Position numbers and translations under genes: made by a program. The notes beneath the pieces were generated by a model. The model did not search any database and had not been told where the DNA came from. It worked only from the letters and a program-made list of their open reading frames with translations. Shown in pieces: positions 23,052-33,589 of a stretch of 64,000 bases of DNA; within the stretch, counting starts at the first letter, position 1, and each line of letters begins with the position of its first letter. This DNA is from Cephalopachus bancanus (taxonomy: Eukaryota; Chordata; Mammalia; Primates; Tarsiidae), in NCBI GenBank assembly GCA_027257055.1, contig JAPVLO010000039.1, positions 9,082,501 through 9,146,500 of the forward strand, in the 5' to 3' direction.

Positions 23052-25971
23052 GCAAGTACACCCTTGACTTGGGGCCATTGGTTTTTTAAAATTGGCGTGA
23101 GACAGAGGACATATGTTAGGGAAGCTGTGAGCATCGGTGCTTGGTGGACACAGACATGCAATAGGCTAAAGTTATTTCCACCTGTAGTTGAAAGCCAATA
23201 CCAAGTTTGCTGGACTCTGCCCTAAAGACCAGCCAGATGATATGGGGGGCTCGGGCGGGGCCAGAGACTGGAAGGGGATCTGGGAGGCCTACGGAGTACA
23301 GCTGGGAGTGCTCGGGTGCTGAGGCCGGGCAGGGTTTCTGAGTGTGGGAGCCGTGAGGTCATGAGTCTGCCTTGAAAAACACACTGTGGCCAGCTCCCAG
23401 ATTCCCATATAATAGTGTCTGTGGATGGTTCCCACGTGTCCTGTGTGCATTCAGCCTGCACTGAGGGCCTCCTATTTGAGCCCCATAGAACACTCACGAG
23501 GCCACCATGCCAGCCACCCACTCACAGGCAGGACCTGTGGTCACAATGGTGAAGTGACTGGATGATGGTCATCAGGGCCTGGGAGAGGGATCAAAGCCTA
23601 GGTTGAGGGCCTGGAGTCCACACACCACATGGTGCAGCCGGGGACCTGGGGTCCACCACCTGGCTCCCCACATCCAGCTGGGCGGGGCTGGTCATGGCAA
23701 CTGGCTGTGATTCAGATCCCTACTGAGGGTCAGACTGGTGGAAAGACACGAAGTGAAGCCCAGGCTGGGCGGGAGCAGGAGCCACAGCCGTAGGAGGAGA
23801 GGCTTGCTCCCACCATTCCCGGACCCAGAATTGCTGTATGTCCCCTTCACAGGTTCAGAGATTCCAAGAGATGTCCTTGATGCACCTGCAGAGCATTGCT
23901 AGCAATTACAATGTTGACACCCAGTTTGGGAGCCTGGTGGAAGAGCGCCAGGCCATGACCCTGGTGGACAACTGGTCGCAGGCAGACATGCAGGACCTAA
24001 GGACCTGGGTGCAGAAGGCCCAGAGCAGAAGCCAGAAGCTGGATGCCATGCTGCAGGCCTTGAACCTGGCCCTGAGGGAGAAAAGCAAGCAGCAGGCCCA
24101 GGGGAGAAAGATGCAGAGGGATGCCCTGTGGGAAACACTGGGCCACCTGATTCACCTTGTCCACAGCCAGGCCGCCAGGCTGGCCACTCTGGAGCAGTGG
24201 CTGCAGATGGTTAAGCCTGTTAACACAGCTGTGGGGCCGACAATGGCTCCATCCACAACTCCAGCCCAGCCTGAGTGGCCCAAGTCGAGTTCCCCAGTGC
24301 TCCAGGGGAACAGGATCCCCACTCAAGATACCACTGACTCTCTGCAGGGGACACAGGAGGCCCCAATCCCAGGCAGCCCTTGGGCACCTGATGGGGCTAC
24401 CACAGTCCCACGCGATCTCCAGGAACCAGGACAAAGTAAGTATACTGAAGCCCCCCTGAACAGCTTGAACAGTTGGGATTGTTTTTCCCTCTGGTGAACC
24501 AGCCCCCTCTGGAAGACTTTTGGCCCTTCCTGCTTCATGTACACTGCCCCACAGGGACTGGCCTGACATTGTCATTCATGCAGGGTATAGCCTGTCTGCA
24601 GGTTCCCAGGAGGCCAGGCCCCCATGTGTGTGCCTTACATGGCAGTCGGGATTCTGCAGAGGGATTGATTTAGCACCTGGCGATTGGGCGAGTATCCCGG
24701 GTCATCCCGCGGGGCCAGCACCATCACAAGGTCCTTATGAGGGGAAGGCAAGAGGACAGTCAGAGAAGAAGGCTTGAGGATGGGGCAGAGGTTGGAGGGT
24801 TGCAAGGATGGGGCTGCTCGCTGAGACACAGGCACCCCTAGAAGCAGGAAGGGTGGGAGACAGCTTCTCCCCTGGGGCCTCCAGTGAGAACCAGCCTTGC
24901 CCACACCTTGCTGTGAGCCCCGTGAGCCCCGGGTTGGACTGTGACTTCCAGAAATGTAAGATAGCAGATCTGTGTTGTAAGTCGCTGACTTTGTGATGCT
25001 GAGGGGCAGCAGTGACAGGAGACTCATGCCGGGCTCCCTGGCAGTGAGAAGTTCCAGGTCAGCAGCACAGGGACAGCCTGGGCCCCCAGCAGGGCACACT
25101 CACTCCCTAGTAGGGCCCTTGCCCTCTGTCCTTCTGGCTGTGAAAGGGTGTGAGCATATCAAGAAGTTGAATGAGATGCCTCAGCGAGCCCTCTGCAGCG
25201 CAAGCCCCAAGGTGGTGCCCGGTGAAGGGTGGGTGCAGGGAGTGTGAGGCCGCAGGGGTGGCACCTGCATCATGGATGCTTCTGTGTGGCCTCGTGGCAC
25301 AGGACCAACTTGCCTTCCCTCTGTCTCTAGCTTGCACTGGGGGCCCCGTGCTGGTTTTCCCGAATGCCTCCACTGAGAACGTGGTCTTCCTCAGCCCTGG
25401 CTTCCTCACAGCCCTGCGAGCTCTGTCGATCTGCAGCTGGGTGCGCACGGACTCTGGCCGCCTGGGCACCCTCCTCTCCTACGCCACAGAGCACCATGCC
25501 AACATGCTGGTGCTGCACAGCTGGGACTCCCTGCATCCTGGCTTTATGCTCTTAGTGATTGGAGGCCCATGCTTCAGGACACTGCCCCTACTGCCGCTGC
25601 GGGATGGCCAGTGGCACCACGTCTGTGTCATCTGGACGTCTGTTCAGGGCAGGTACTGGCTCTACGTGGACCGCAGGCTACTGATCACTGACTTACACTT
25701 AAGAGAGGACTATGTGATTCCTCCTGGAGGGTCCCTGGTACTGGGACAGAAGCAAGACAGTGTGGGGGGCGGGTTCCACCACTCCAGTGCCTTCGTGGGG
25801 AGCATTGCTGGCTTGGCCATCTGGGACCGGGCACTGGTCCGCGAGGAAGTTGAGGGCCTCGCCACTGGGAAAGCCCCCCCGGCAGGTGCCATTCTGACAC
25901 TGGCCAATGCCACATCGGTGGGTGGATTCGTGCAGAAGGTCAACTGTCCCTGCCTGGAGGACTGCCCCTGA
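22911..25971 (+). CDS. PTX4: PTX4 copy B, intact pentraxin-4 gene (three exons)
   Basis: Predicted secreted long pentraxin. Exons are 22911-23051, 23853-24435 and 25331-25971, giving about 454 residues against about 478 in human PTX4 (recalled). Order: signal peptide at about residues 1-25 (hydrophobic core [13 protein letters not shown]), a charged segment ending RLRRLEEQ, a helical coiled-coil-prone region at about 48-170, a Pro/Ser/Thr-rich linker, and the pentraxin domain at about 243-454. The two domain cysteines (SICSW and HHVCVIW) are present. The HxCxIWxS motif has Ile where classical pentraxins have Ser/Thr, as in human PTX4. N-glycosylation sequons are seen at NAS and NAT. Exon phases agree: exon 1 ends at phase 0, exon 2 at phase 1, and exon 3 starts with the matching two bases. 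Intron 1 uses a GC donor. The other four copies are damaged or incomplete. Family identity is sure; expression is unknown. Confidence 0.9.
23052..23057 (+). promoter_or_regulatory. GC-type splice donor of PTX4-B intron 1
   Basis: The exon end CAG is followed by GCAAGT, the usual consensus of GC-AG introns. Copies A and C have GCAAGT at the same place, so the GC donor predates the duplication. Confidence 0.65.
23853..24435 (+). CDS. PTX4: PTX4-B exon 2 (coiled-coil region)
   Basis: The acceptor is ccccttcacAG at 23851-23852 and the exon starts VQRFQEM. The region is rich in Leu, Gln, Arg and Lys with heptad-like spacing ([30 protein letters not shown]). This is typical of the oligomerising N-terminal half of long pentraxins. 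A Pro/Ser/Thr-rich linker follows. The exon ends at phase 1 before GTAAGT. No stop occurs across it. Confidence 0.88.
24436..25330 (+). other. PTX4-B intron 2
   Basis: This 895-base intron runs from GTAAGT to the acceptor at 25330. It is homologous to 41430-42254 before copy D, to 56986-57900 in copy E, and on the minus strand to 852-1211 in copy A, where it is much shorter. No repeat insertion is evident. Confidence 0.75.
25331..25971 (+). CDS. PTX4: PTX4-B exon 3 (pentraxin domain)
   Basis: The acceptor is ctgtctctAG at 25329-25330. The exon encodes the whole pentraxin (LamG-like jelly-roll) domain: a VFPNAST start, [40 protein letters not shown], a QDSVGGGF segment in the calcium-loop region, and a Cys-rich end CPCLEDCP followed by TGA at 25969-25971. 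The domain cysteines are intact. The exon is open throughout. Confidence 0.92.
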
Positions 25972-26690
25972 GGCTGCACCAGAGCTCATGGCCTGAAAGA
26001 GGAGCTCACCTGCGCTACTGCTCAGACACCCCTGCACATTCCACAGAGGTCTTGCTACCTGTCCTGGGTGTACACACCTGCACTCCAATGTAGAGGTGGG
26101 TGTTCTGTCCTGGGGATTCAGAAGTTGGCCACAAAAGAGCAAGCAGAGAGGGACCACAGGACAGGTTATTCTATTGTCGCTGCGTTCTTACACAGTGCAC
26201 CTTCAAAGACTCCCTCTGCCTCGGGGGTTCCAAGGTGATGTGATTTCAACATGCCCCAACCTGGAAGGACAGGAGTGCTAGACTCCAGCTGGCCTCTCCT
26301 TTGAGTGTGTGTGTTTGACGCTTCCTGGCCTAAACGTGAGTTCCCAGGGAGCTTCCTTGAAGCTGCGTAGATGGCATTTGACCTGCCACTACCTCCTCTC
26401 AAGACGACTTAGGAACGTGTTCCTCTGGGTGATCCTTGTTCCAGCATCGCCAGCGGAAGGGCCTGAGTCTGTTCCCTGGCCCTCAAAACGATGGCCCCTT
26501 CCCTGGAAGCCTGGGGATCACACGGGTTCCGTGGCCCGTCTGCTCTGCGATCCCTTGGTGGGTGGGAAGGCAGCGAGTGTAGGACCCACAGAAGAAGCTG
26601 GCCGTCCTAAGGTAAACAGCCAGGCGGACGGCGATGCTCCAAAAACACCTTCATTGCGGGGTGACTTACACAGGGCAAAATGACCTGTTT
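25972..26690. other. Downstream flank of PTX4 copy B
   Basis: Homologous to 42890-43620 after copy D and 58790-59515 after copy E. It would hold the 3'UTR of copy B. I see no clear AATAAA in it; an ATTAAA lies at about 27095. Confidence 0.6.
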
Positions 26691-27165
26691 TAAGTGTTGT
26701 CCAGAGATCTGTGGCAAATTTATCGACTTTTGCAGCCGTCACTACAATCCAGTTTCAGAACCTTTCCATCACCTCCTCCAACACATTGTGCCTGTTCGTG
26801 ATCACTGCTATCCCCACCCACCCCTCCCCAGTACCTGGACACTTCTCATCTGTGCTCTGTTTCTATGGACTTACTCGTTCTGCTCTGAAATTTCCTGTAA
26901 ATGGAATCATACAGTGGACGTTCATTGGCATGTGGCTTCTTTCACTCTGCATGGCATTTCCCAGGTCCATCCATGTTGTAGGGTATGTCAGAGCCTCATT
27001 CCATATCAGGATCACCATGCTCCCTGGCGGAACACATATTTGTCCTTCATCTGTTGATGGACATCTGGATTATTTCAAGTTCTTGGTTGTTAAGATTAAA
27101 GCTGATGTGAGCCCCTCACTTGGGATCAGGGTATGTGACTTTCTTCCAACAGGTTACAAAAATGA
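26690..27165 (-). mobile_element. Old L1 (L1M-type) fragment after copy B
   Basis: It contains L1 ORF2-3' type text on the minus strand ('ggaatcatacagt', 'tttcactctgcatggc', 'tccatccatgttgtag', 'tgttgatggacatctgga'). The same fragment follows copies D and E, so it belongs to the ancestral duplicated unit. Confidence 0.7.
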
Positions 27166-28434
27166 GCATTCATGTCATAGTTGCTGGTGATGCTCTGCAG
27201 GTGTGTCAAGATCCTCTCTTGGGATCTCTGAACCTTGATGAGGACACACAGCAATTATGGGGCCGGGAGCTACAAGCAGAAGCCTCTCCTCCCATACTGC
27301 TGTGGCATCTGCTTCTGCTCAGCTGGAGAGGCACTCCATATCTTGCCACAAGTCTGACCCTCAGCAGGGCTCTGAGACACGGAGGGTTACCATGACCAGC
27401 CCCATCCAGTCCAGAGTGGGGAAGCCAATGGCCACCCCCAGGTCTTGAGCAGCACCGTGTGGTGTATGGACTCCAAGCCTGCAGCTCAGGCTCTGATCCC
27501 TTGCCCAGACCCCGATGACACCAGCCAGTCACTTCACCACTGTGACCCCAGGTCCTGCTTGTGAGTGGGAGGCCAGCTCAGTGGGGCTCAAACAGGAGAC
27601 ACCTAGTGCAGGCCAAACACACACAGGACACTTGGGAATTTCCACAGACCCTGCACAGAAGTCTGGGATCCAATCACATCCTCTGCTTTGAGGCAGACCC
27701 ATGAGCTCACAACTCCCACGCCCAGGGACATTGCCCAGCTTCAGCCCCTCAGGGTCCACCAGGTCCCCTTCCAGCCTCTGCTCTTACCCGACCCCCACAT
27801 GTCGTCTGGCTGGTCTTCAGGGCAGAGCCCAGCAAAGCTGGCAGCTGGTTTCCAACCACAGGTGGAAATGACTTTAGCCGATTCCACGTCTGTGTCCACC
27901 AAGCACCGATGTTTACAGTCTCTGTAACATCAGTCCTCCGTCTCTCTCTGATTTTAAAAACTGACTGTCAGTTGGGCTCGGTGGCTCAGCCTGTCATCCG
28001 CACCTTGGGAGACTGAGGTGAGTGGATTGCCTGAGCCCGCGGGTTCGAGACCCGCCTGGGCAACTTGGCGAGACCTCATCTCTACAATAAATCAAAATGA
28101 ACCGGGCGTGGTAGCACACGCCTGTAGTTCCAGCCACTTGGAAGGCTGAGGCGGAAGGATCGCCGGAGCCCAGCAGGTCGAGGCTGCGGTGTCTGGGAGC
28201 GGCCACTGCACTCCAGTCTGGGTGACAGAGTGAGACTCCAACTCAAAAATAAAAAAATAAAAACTGACTGTCCCAGACCGTGGGTATACTTGCCTGCTCT
28301 TCCAGTCTACAGAGTCTCTCAAAATGTGGTCTTCATGGCCCTGCTGGGGCGGCTTTCTGCAGTGAAGCCCCATGGACATATGTAGGCACAAAACTAAGGA
28401 ACAAAGGCAGGGCCTTCCTGCCCAGGCAGCCCAT
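27165..28434 (-). pseudogene. PTX4: PTX4 copy C, 5' remnant on minus strand
   Basis: Exon 1 is 28434-28294, exactly 47 codons as in copy B, with ATG at 28434 and the LCRLEEQ-type end. An in-frame TGA about two thirds through it breaks the frame. GCAAGT follows, so the GC donor is kept. A young Alu sits in intron 1. Exon 2 starts at 27233 behind an AG (VQRSQER-like) and is cut off near 27165 where the downstream sequence of copy B begins. No pentraxin exon follows. It is therefore a truncated copy facing copy B tail to tail. Confidence 0.82.
27967..28258 (+). mobile_element. Alu, young type, in intron of PTX4-C
   Basis: It starts 'gttgggctcggtggctcagc', has the 'ctctacaataaatc' linker and an A-rich tail. 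Flanking 'aaaaactgactgtc' at about 27955 and 28258 is a near-perfect target-site duplication. Confidence 0.88.
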
Positions 28435-29180
28435 CAAGAGAGTCAGGGAGGCCCAGCAGCCTCCTGCCGGACTAAGGGACAGTCGAGGTAAAGATGGCTC
28501 TTGACATGCCCCCTAGTCCTCCAATAGAGCCGTTTACTCTCTTGGTTCTCGTTGGACATCGGGTACTTCCTGCCTCCTCAGTGACAGGCATCTACCTTCA
28601 GGCTTGCAGATTCTCAGAACTGGAGGTTCCCAAGGAGACGAGATTAAAATTGATGCAAACAGCTTCTCTGGAGAATCATTCTACTGGGTTCAGGCTGCTG
28701 TGTGCTCAGCTCAGAGGGGGATGCAGATGATGCTTTCATAGGAGCACATAAGCGATATTCCCAGGAAGTCACAACGGGGCAGGGAACCCAGCTGGGGCTG
28801 AGAGGTCAACAGAGCCAGATCTGCATGGGCATCTGGCATCAAGGCTGGGCACAGCTCCTGGGAGGCCCAATGTCTCTGTGTCTCAGCAAGGGAATGGTAA
28901 TGTAATTGGGAGCAACCTGAATTTATCTGGGGACACAGGAGGTAGAGTGCATTGAATGACACTCCCAGAGACATACGTCTAAGTCGCCCGCCTCCCACCC
29001 CAGGATCTGTGACAGTGGCCTACATGGAAAAGGGTCTTTGCAGATGCAATGGAGGATTTTGAGAGGAGGCCATTCCAGATCAGCCAGGTGGGCCCTCCAT
29101 CCAATGACGAGTGTCCTTATTGTCATGTTTGTAAGAGAGGACAGACACCCAGGAGCAGGCCGTAGCAGATACGGCACAGA
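28435..29180. other. Upstream flank of PTX4 copy C
   Basis: Homologous in the same orientation to about 2736-3500 upstream of A and in reverse to the DNA upstream of B and E. Nothing coding is recognised. Confidence 0.6.
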
Positions 29181-29450
29181 CTCGTGTGAGTGTCAAGACT
29201 GCCGATGGTTATTTGCTTCATCGGTTCTGGGTTGTTGTCAGTATAAAAAGGTGGCGGTCAGATTGGGGAGCCCTTGCATGCTCTGCACCTGCAGGGCCAT
29301 CAAGTCCGGAAGAAGATGGGAAATCATGGCCCGAGAGATGCAGATAAATTATTGAATCAAGTGGCTGTAAATGAGTCCAGACAACACTGGGCAAGACAGA
29401 GAAAAAACTCACCATCTAGGGATCCTCCCCATGATGTCTTTATTTGAAAA
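29180..29450 (+). pseudogene. RPS3A: RPS3A pseudogene fragment (middle part)
   Basis: Plus-strand text matches the middle of 40S ribosomal protein S3a: a VKTADGYLL-like start, then KKVAVRLG, then the KKMGNHGPRDADK-like region, then LHDVF at about 29430. Frame breaks and a stop are present, and the C-terminal part is missing. The same section occurs on the minus strand at 47740-48120 and 60220-60530. Confidence 0.75.
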
Positions 29451-29460
29451 GTTAGGATGG

Positions 29461-29715
29461 GAACCAGGTATGGTGTCTCACGTCTGTGCCCTCAGCACTT
29501 TGGGATGCCAGGTCAAGAGAACTGCCTTAGCATAGGAGTTTGAGGCCACTGTGGCCAAGATGGTGAGGCATCATATCTACCATAAATTAAAAACTTCGCT
29601 GAGTGTGGAGGCATGTGCCTGCAATCCCACCTACAAGGGAGGATGAGGCTGCAGTGAGTCATGATCATGCCACTGCCCTCCAGCCTGGGTGACAGAGTGA
29701 GACTCCAAAAGAAAG
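29461..29715 (+). mobile_element. Old, diverged Alu
   Basis: The full length is recognisable ('gtatggtgtctcacgtctg' to 'gggtgacagagtgagactcc'), with many substitutions. The purine microsatellite grows out of its tail. Confidence 0.8.
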
Positions 29716-29859
29716 AAAGAGAGAAGGAGGGGGGTGGGGAGAGAGGGAGGGAGGGAGAGGGAGAGAGAGAGAAACAGAGAAAAAGAGATAAAAGAAGGAA
29801 GGGAGGAAGGAAGGGAGGGAGGGAGGGAGGGAGGGAGGGAGGGAGGGAGGAAGGAAGGA

Positions 29860-29931
<72 letters not shown>

Positions 29932-29940
29932 AAAAGAAAG
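29706..29940 (+). repeat. Purine-only microsatellite (GGGA/GGAA/GAAA)n
   Basis: About 235 bases with almost only purines on the plus strand: irregular GA/GGGA, then GGGA units, then about 20 GAAA units. Very long open frames on both strands here are artefacts of the repeat. Confidence 0.95.
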
Positions 29941-30124
29941 ACAGACCTGAAAGGGAGAGGCCGAGGCACAGTTAAACTGAGGTTTCTGAAACTTCCTGGC
30001 CTCTTCCAATTCCCTGGTTTTATAGATGGGATGCATATCATGAGATGTTTTCTGCTGCCTTGTTAATGTTTTATTCTTCCCCAGTTAGTGAGGTGTTTAC
30101 TCAGGAGCACAGTAGGACACTGTG

Positions 30125-31080
30125 ATTCAATGCTTTTTTTATAATTAATATTTTTTATTATGATATTGTGGGGTACAGTTAAGGGTTAGGTATACAAATA
30201 TGCTTCGTTCAGGCACCCTTGTGGATAAGAGGCGTCTCCCCGTCCCCAGACAGATATTTACTACCATTAATTCCATCTCCCTTCCCCTCCCCCCCATAGT
30301 TTCCCAGTACTATCAGTCATTTTCTTATAGTGTCACATTGGATATTCAAGGTCCATTATATGAGTGAGAACATGTGATACTCAGATCTTTCTTTCTGTGA
30401 GAGGTCACTCAGTATTATTGACTCTAGTTCCATCCAGGTTGCTGCGAAATTCATGATTTTGTTCTTTTTTATGACTGCATAGTATTCCATCGTATGCATG
30501 TACCACGTTTTTTAAATCCAGTCCTCTTTTGATGGGCAGCATGGTTGGTTCCAGGTTCTTGCTATTGTGAACAATGCTGCGATACACATTTGTGTGCAAG
30601 TATCTTTTTTATAGACTGATTTGAGTTCTTCAGGGTATATTCCCAGTAGGGGGACTGCAGGGTCATATGGGAGGTTGATATTTAGAGCTTTTAGGAATCG
30701 CCACACTGTTTTCCACAGAGGTTGCACTAGTTTACACTCTCACCAACAGTGTAGAAGTGTTCCCTTTTCCCCACACCCTCTCCAGCAGCTGTTATTTTTT
30801 GAGTTATTGATAATTGCCATTCTGACTGGAGTTAGGTGGTATGTCAGTGTGGTTTTGATTTGTATCTCCCTCATGATTAGTGAGGTTGAACATTTCTTCA
30901 TGTGTCTGTTGGCTGCCCAGATGTCTTCCTTTGAGAAGTGTCTGTTCATATCTTTTGCCCATTTTATAATGGGGTTGTTTGTTTTTTTCTTTTCAGCACG
31001 TTTGAGTTCCTTGTAGATCCAAGATGTTAAGCCTTTGTCAGACCTGAAGTTGGCAAATATTTTTCCCAGTCATGCTTTTT
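30125..31080 (-). mobile_element. L1 3' end (ORF2 C-terminus plus 3'UTR)
   Basis: Minus strand. The ORF2 C-terminal region is readable (PYDPAVPLLGIYP, AALFTIARTWNQP, KEDWI), followed by a short 3'UTR ending at an A/T-rich tail near 30125. It is 5'-truncated at about 31075, exactly where ERV sequence begins, and has frame breaks, so it is inactive. Confidence 0.9.
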
Positions 31081-31406
31081 AGAGAAGACAATCCGTAGTT
31101 CTATTTTTTTAATGCTGTTTTACCTACGACATTGGAAAAGTTACCTTTGTTCCAACATTTCTTTTGTTGCTCTCTAGTGTGGCACCCTTCTGATGTTACA
31201 GCTGGCTTCAATACAGCCCACCAGCTAATGTATTATACCTCTGGGAACTTCCTGACCTCCACAGGGTGTTGGCTTTATCCAACCTGCAGTAGGGATGATC
31301 CATGGGAACTGTCTGCTTTGTGAGGTTTGGCGAGGGAAAGTTCATATAATGCCATGCACTCATATTCTCAATGGTTTCCCTCATCCAATAAAAAAGGGGC
31401 TGGGGG

Positions 31407-31668
31407 GAGCCGGGCTCGGTGGCTCAGCCTGTAATCCCACACCTTTGGGAGGCTGAGGTGAGTGGATTGCCTGAGCCCAGGGGTTCCAGACCCGCCTGAG
31501 CAACTTGACGAGACCTCATCTCTACAATAAATAAAAAAAAATCAGCCGGGCGTGGTAGCGCATGCCTGTAATTCCGGCTACTTGGAAGTCTGAGGCGGGT
31601 CAAGGCTGCGGTGGCCGGGAGCAGCCACTGGGAGACAGAGTGAGACTCCAACTCAAAAAAAAAAAAAA
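31407..31668 (+). mobile_element. Alu, young type, in ERV leader
   Basis: It has the diagnostic head and linker and a 15-A tail. It is slightly shortened in the right arm. It interrupts the leader, which is continuous in the minus-strand ERV copy at about 15370. Confidence 0.88.
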
Positions 31669-31894
31669 AGTGGGGGGAATCACAGTCGACTGCACAAAGG
31701 GAAGAAATTACTAAGTCTAAGGCCCCTAGTGACCCGGGGTCTGTTGCTAAGCTGGAGATGCCCAGTGAGTTCTGAAGGAGGCTTAATGCGTCCATGGGGC
31801 ACATCCCTCTTTGGGGGATGCTGCACTTTGGGAATGAGCCCTCGCACCGAGTCTAAGTCTAAGGATTCTTCTCTTTTCCCCATTGCAGAACAGC

Positions 31895-32690
31895 ATGGGA
31901 AACAGCCAAACAGTTCCTCCGGACACCCACCTTGGATGCATTTTAAATCATGAGGACAAATACAACCCAGATAATCTAAGGAAAGGTGCTTCATCTTCTT
32001 TTGCAAAGAGGCGTGGCACCAAGATAAGCTGGGAGACCAGGAAAGCTGGCCACTTAATGGGGCCGTACGTTATAATACTGTCCTGAAGCTGAACTCATTT
32101 TGACAACAGCAAGGCAAATGGTCAGAATTCCCATATGCACAGGCCTTCATGGCCCTCCTCAGAATCCCTTATTATATGTGAAATCGAAAAATAACAAGCT
32201 TCAAAAACCCCATCCAACTCAGGATATTGTAGATGACCAAACCCTTCTCCTTACAATTCTGCATCTTCTGCCCCAACTTCACCTCCTGCCTCAGGGAATA
32301 ATGGTGAGTTGCTCAGCCTTTCCCACATGAGAAGTGACATGCTGTATCCAGCCCTCTTCTCAAAAGCTATTACCCCTTAGTGAGTAAGCAGGCCCTGAGG
32401 GCACTATCTGTCTCCAAGTTCCCTTTGCTATTACAGACACCCAGCAATGCAAGCAAAAATAGGAAATGTATTCCAAAAACCAGAATAGATTTGCATAAAC
32501 TGCCAGACTTATGGCAGTTGCAATTGGCAAAACCCTTAGTACTCAAAAACAGTCCAAGAGTTTGCCTAAAGATAAAAAGGAAAACTCGCTCGGTTCCTGC
32601 TTCAAATGCCAGAAGACTGGACATTGGGCAAAGGATTGCACAGTACCACCCCTGTGTTTTCAAACGTTAACTTTGGCTTTGATATCTCAT
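31895..32690 (+). pseudogene. ERV gag remnant (matrix start and first zinc knuckle)
   Basis: The ATG at 31895 follows 'ccccattgcag' and begins MGNSQ (a myristoylation-type start). The frame closes at 32086. A nucleocapsid CCHC zinc knuckle with all four ligands (spacing C-2-C-4-H-4-C) lies at 32598-32639 behind a Lys-rich stretch. The capsid is mostly missing at this point. Confidence 0.8.
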
Positions 32691-32759
32691 GGAGAGATGT
32701 TCAGTTTATTCTTGCTGCTTGCTTCACCCTGATTGAAAAGGATGGTATCCTGGAAGCTG

Positions 32760-33423
32760 CCTGAAAAGAGGCTGATGCTATTTTTGCCAGAAATCTACAG
32801 GAAAATTACCCTGGAGAGAAACTGTCCCCACATCAGACTCAGAATGGGACTACAACACCCCTGGGGGAGTGACTAGGAGAGCTAAATTCCTGGAGGCACT
32901 CCTGGCAGGGATGAGGAATGAGATACAGAAACCTGCAGATTATGGCAAATTAAGATCAATTGTCCAGCAAAAAGACAAAAATCAGGCTGCATCTTAGGCT
33001 GGAGGAAGGACTCAGAAAACATACCAACTGGATCCAGCCTCCCTAGAAGACAGGACACTATTTGGACAATGTTGTATAAATTAGTCAGCCCCTGCCATTA
33101 GACATAAGCTTCACAAGTTGCAAATGGGACCCCAGACAAGCCAAACTTTACGACTAGATACAGCCTTTATGGCATATGACAATCAGGATCTTGAGCCGGG
33201 GAAAAGAAACAGAGCCAAGAGAAGCAGCAAGCCAGACTCATGGCAGTTGCCATTGGCAAAACCTTTAGTACCCAGAAAGTCCAAGAGTTTGCCTAAAGAT
33301 AAAAAAGAAAACTCCCTCAGTTCCCGTTTCAAATGCCAGGAGACTGGACATTGGGCAAAGGACTGCACAGTTCCGCCCCTGGGACCATGTCACGTTTGCC
33401 AGGATACTGGTGGTGATCCTTGA
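32760..33423 (+). pseudogene. ERV capsid-nucleocapsid piece with second zinc knuckle
   Basis: Capsid-like text at about 32830-33080 is followed by a second copy of the nucleocapsid segment. This zinc knuckle at 33325-33366 has its first cysteine replaced by Arg, so it could not hold zinc normally. About 150 bases are shared with 32515-32660. Confidence 0.7.
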
Positions 33424-33589
33424 CGCTGGAGCTTTGACTGCCCACGTTCCCAGAAGGGGAGCAGTTGGCCAAAGCCCTGGTGAACCAAGAGGAAGAAATC
33501 AACGACTGAAGGAACCTGGGGACTTCCTCTACGTACCTGTCCAGAGGAGTCATCATAACCACCGAGGAACCCCGGGGAACTTTGGATGC

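Larger units (their letters stand above)
19180..26210 (+). repeat. Arm 2 of diverged inverted duplication (PTX4-B unit)
   Basis: This arm carries PTX4-B in the opposite orientation to arm 1, so the two genes are head to head. The roughly 12 kb between the arms is retroviral, Alu and processed-pseudogene DNA. Confidence 0.75.

Noticed and set aside
1..26210. A perfect palindrome formed by units A and B
   Set aside because: The arms are visibly diverged and separated by about 12 kb of other sequence, so this is an old inverted duplication.
29631..30066. Long open frames on both strands made of Ser/Phe/Leu/Pro or Lys/Glu/Arg/Gly
   Set aside because: They are translations of the purine microsatellite, open because the repeat has no stop codons.
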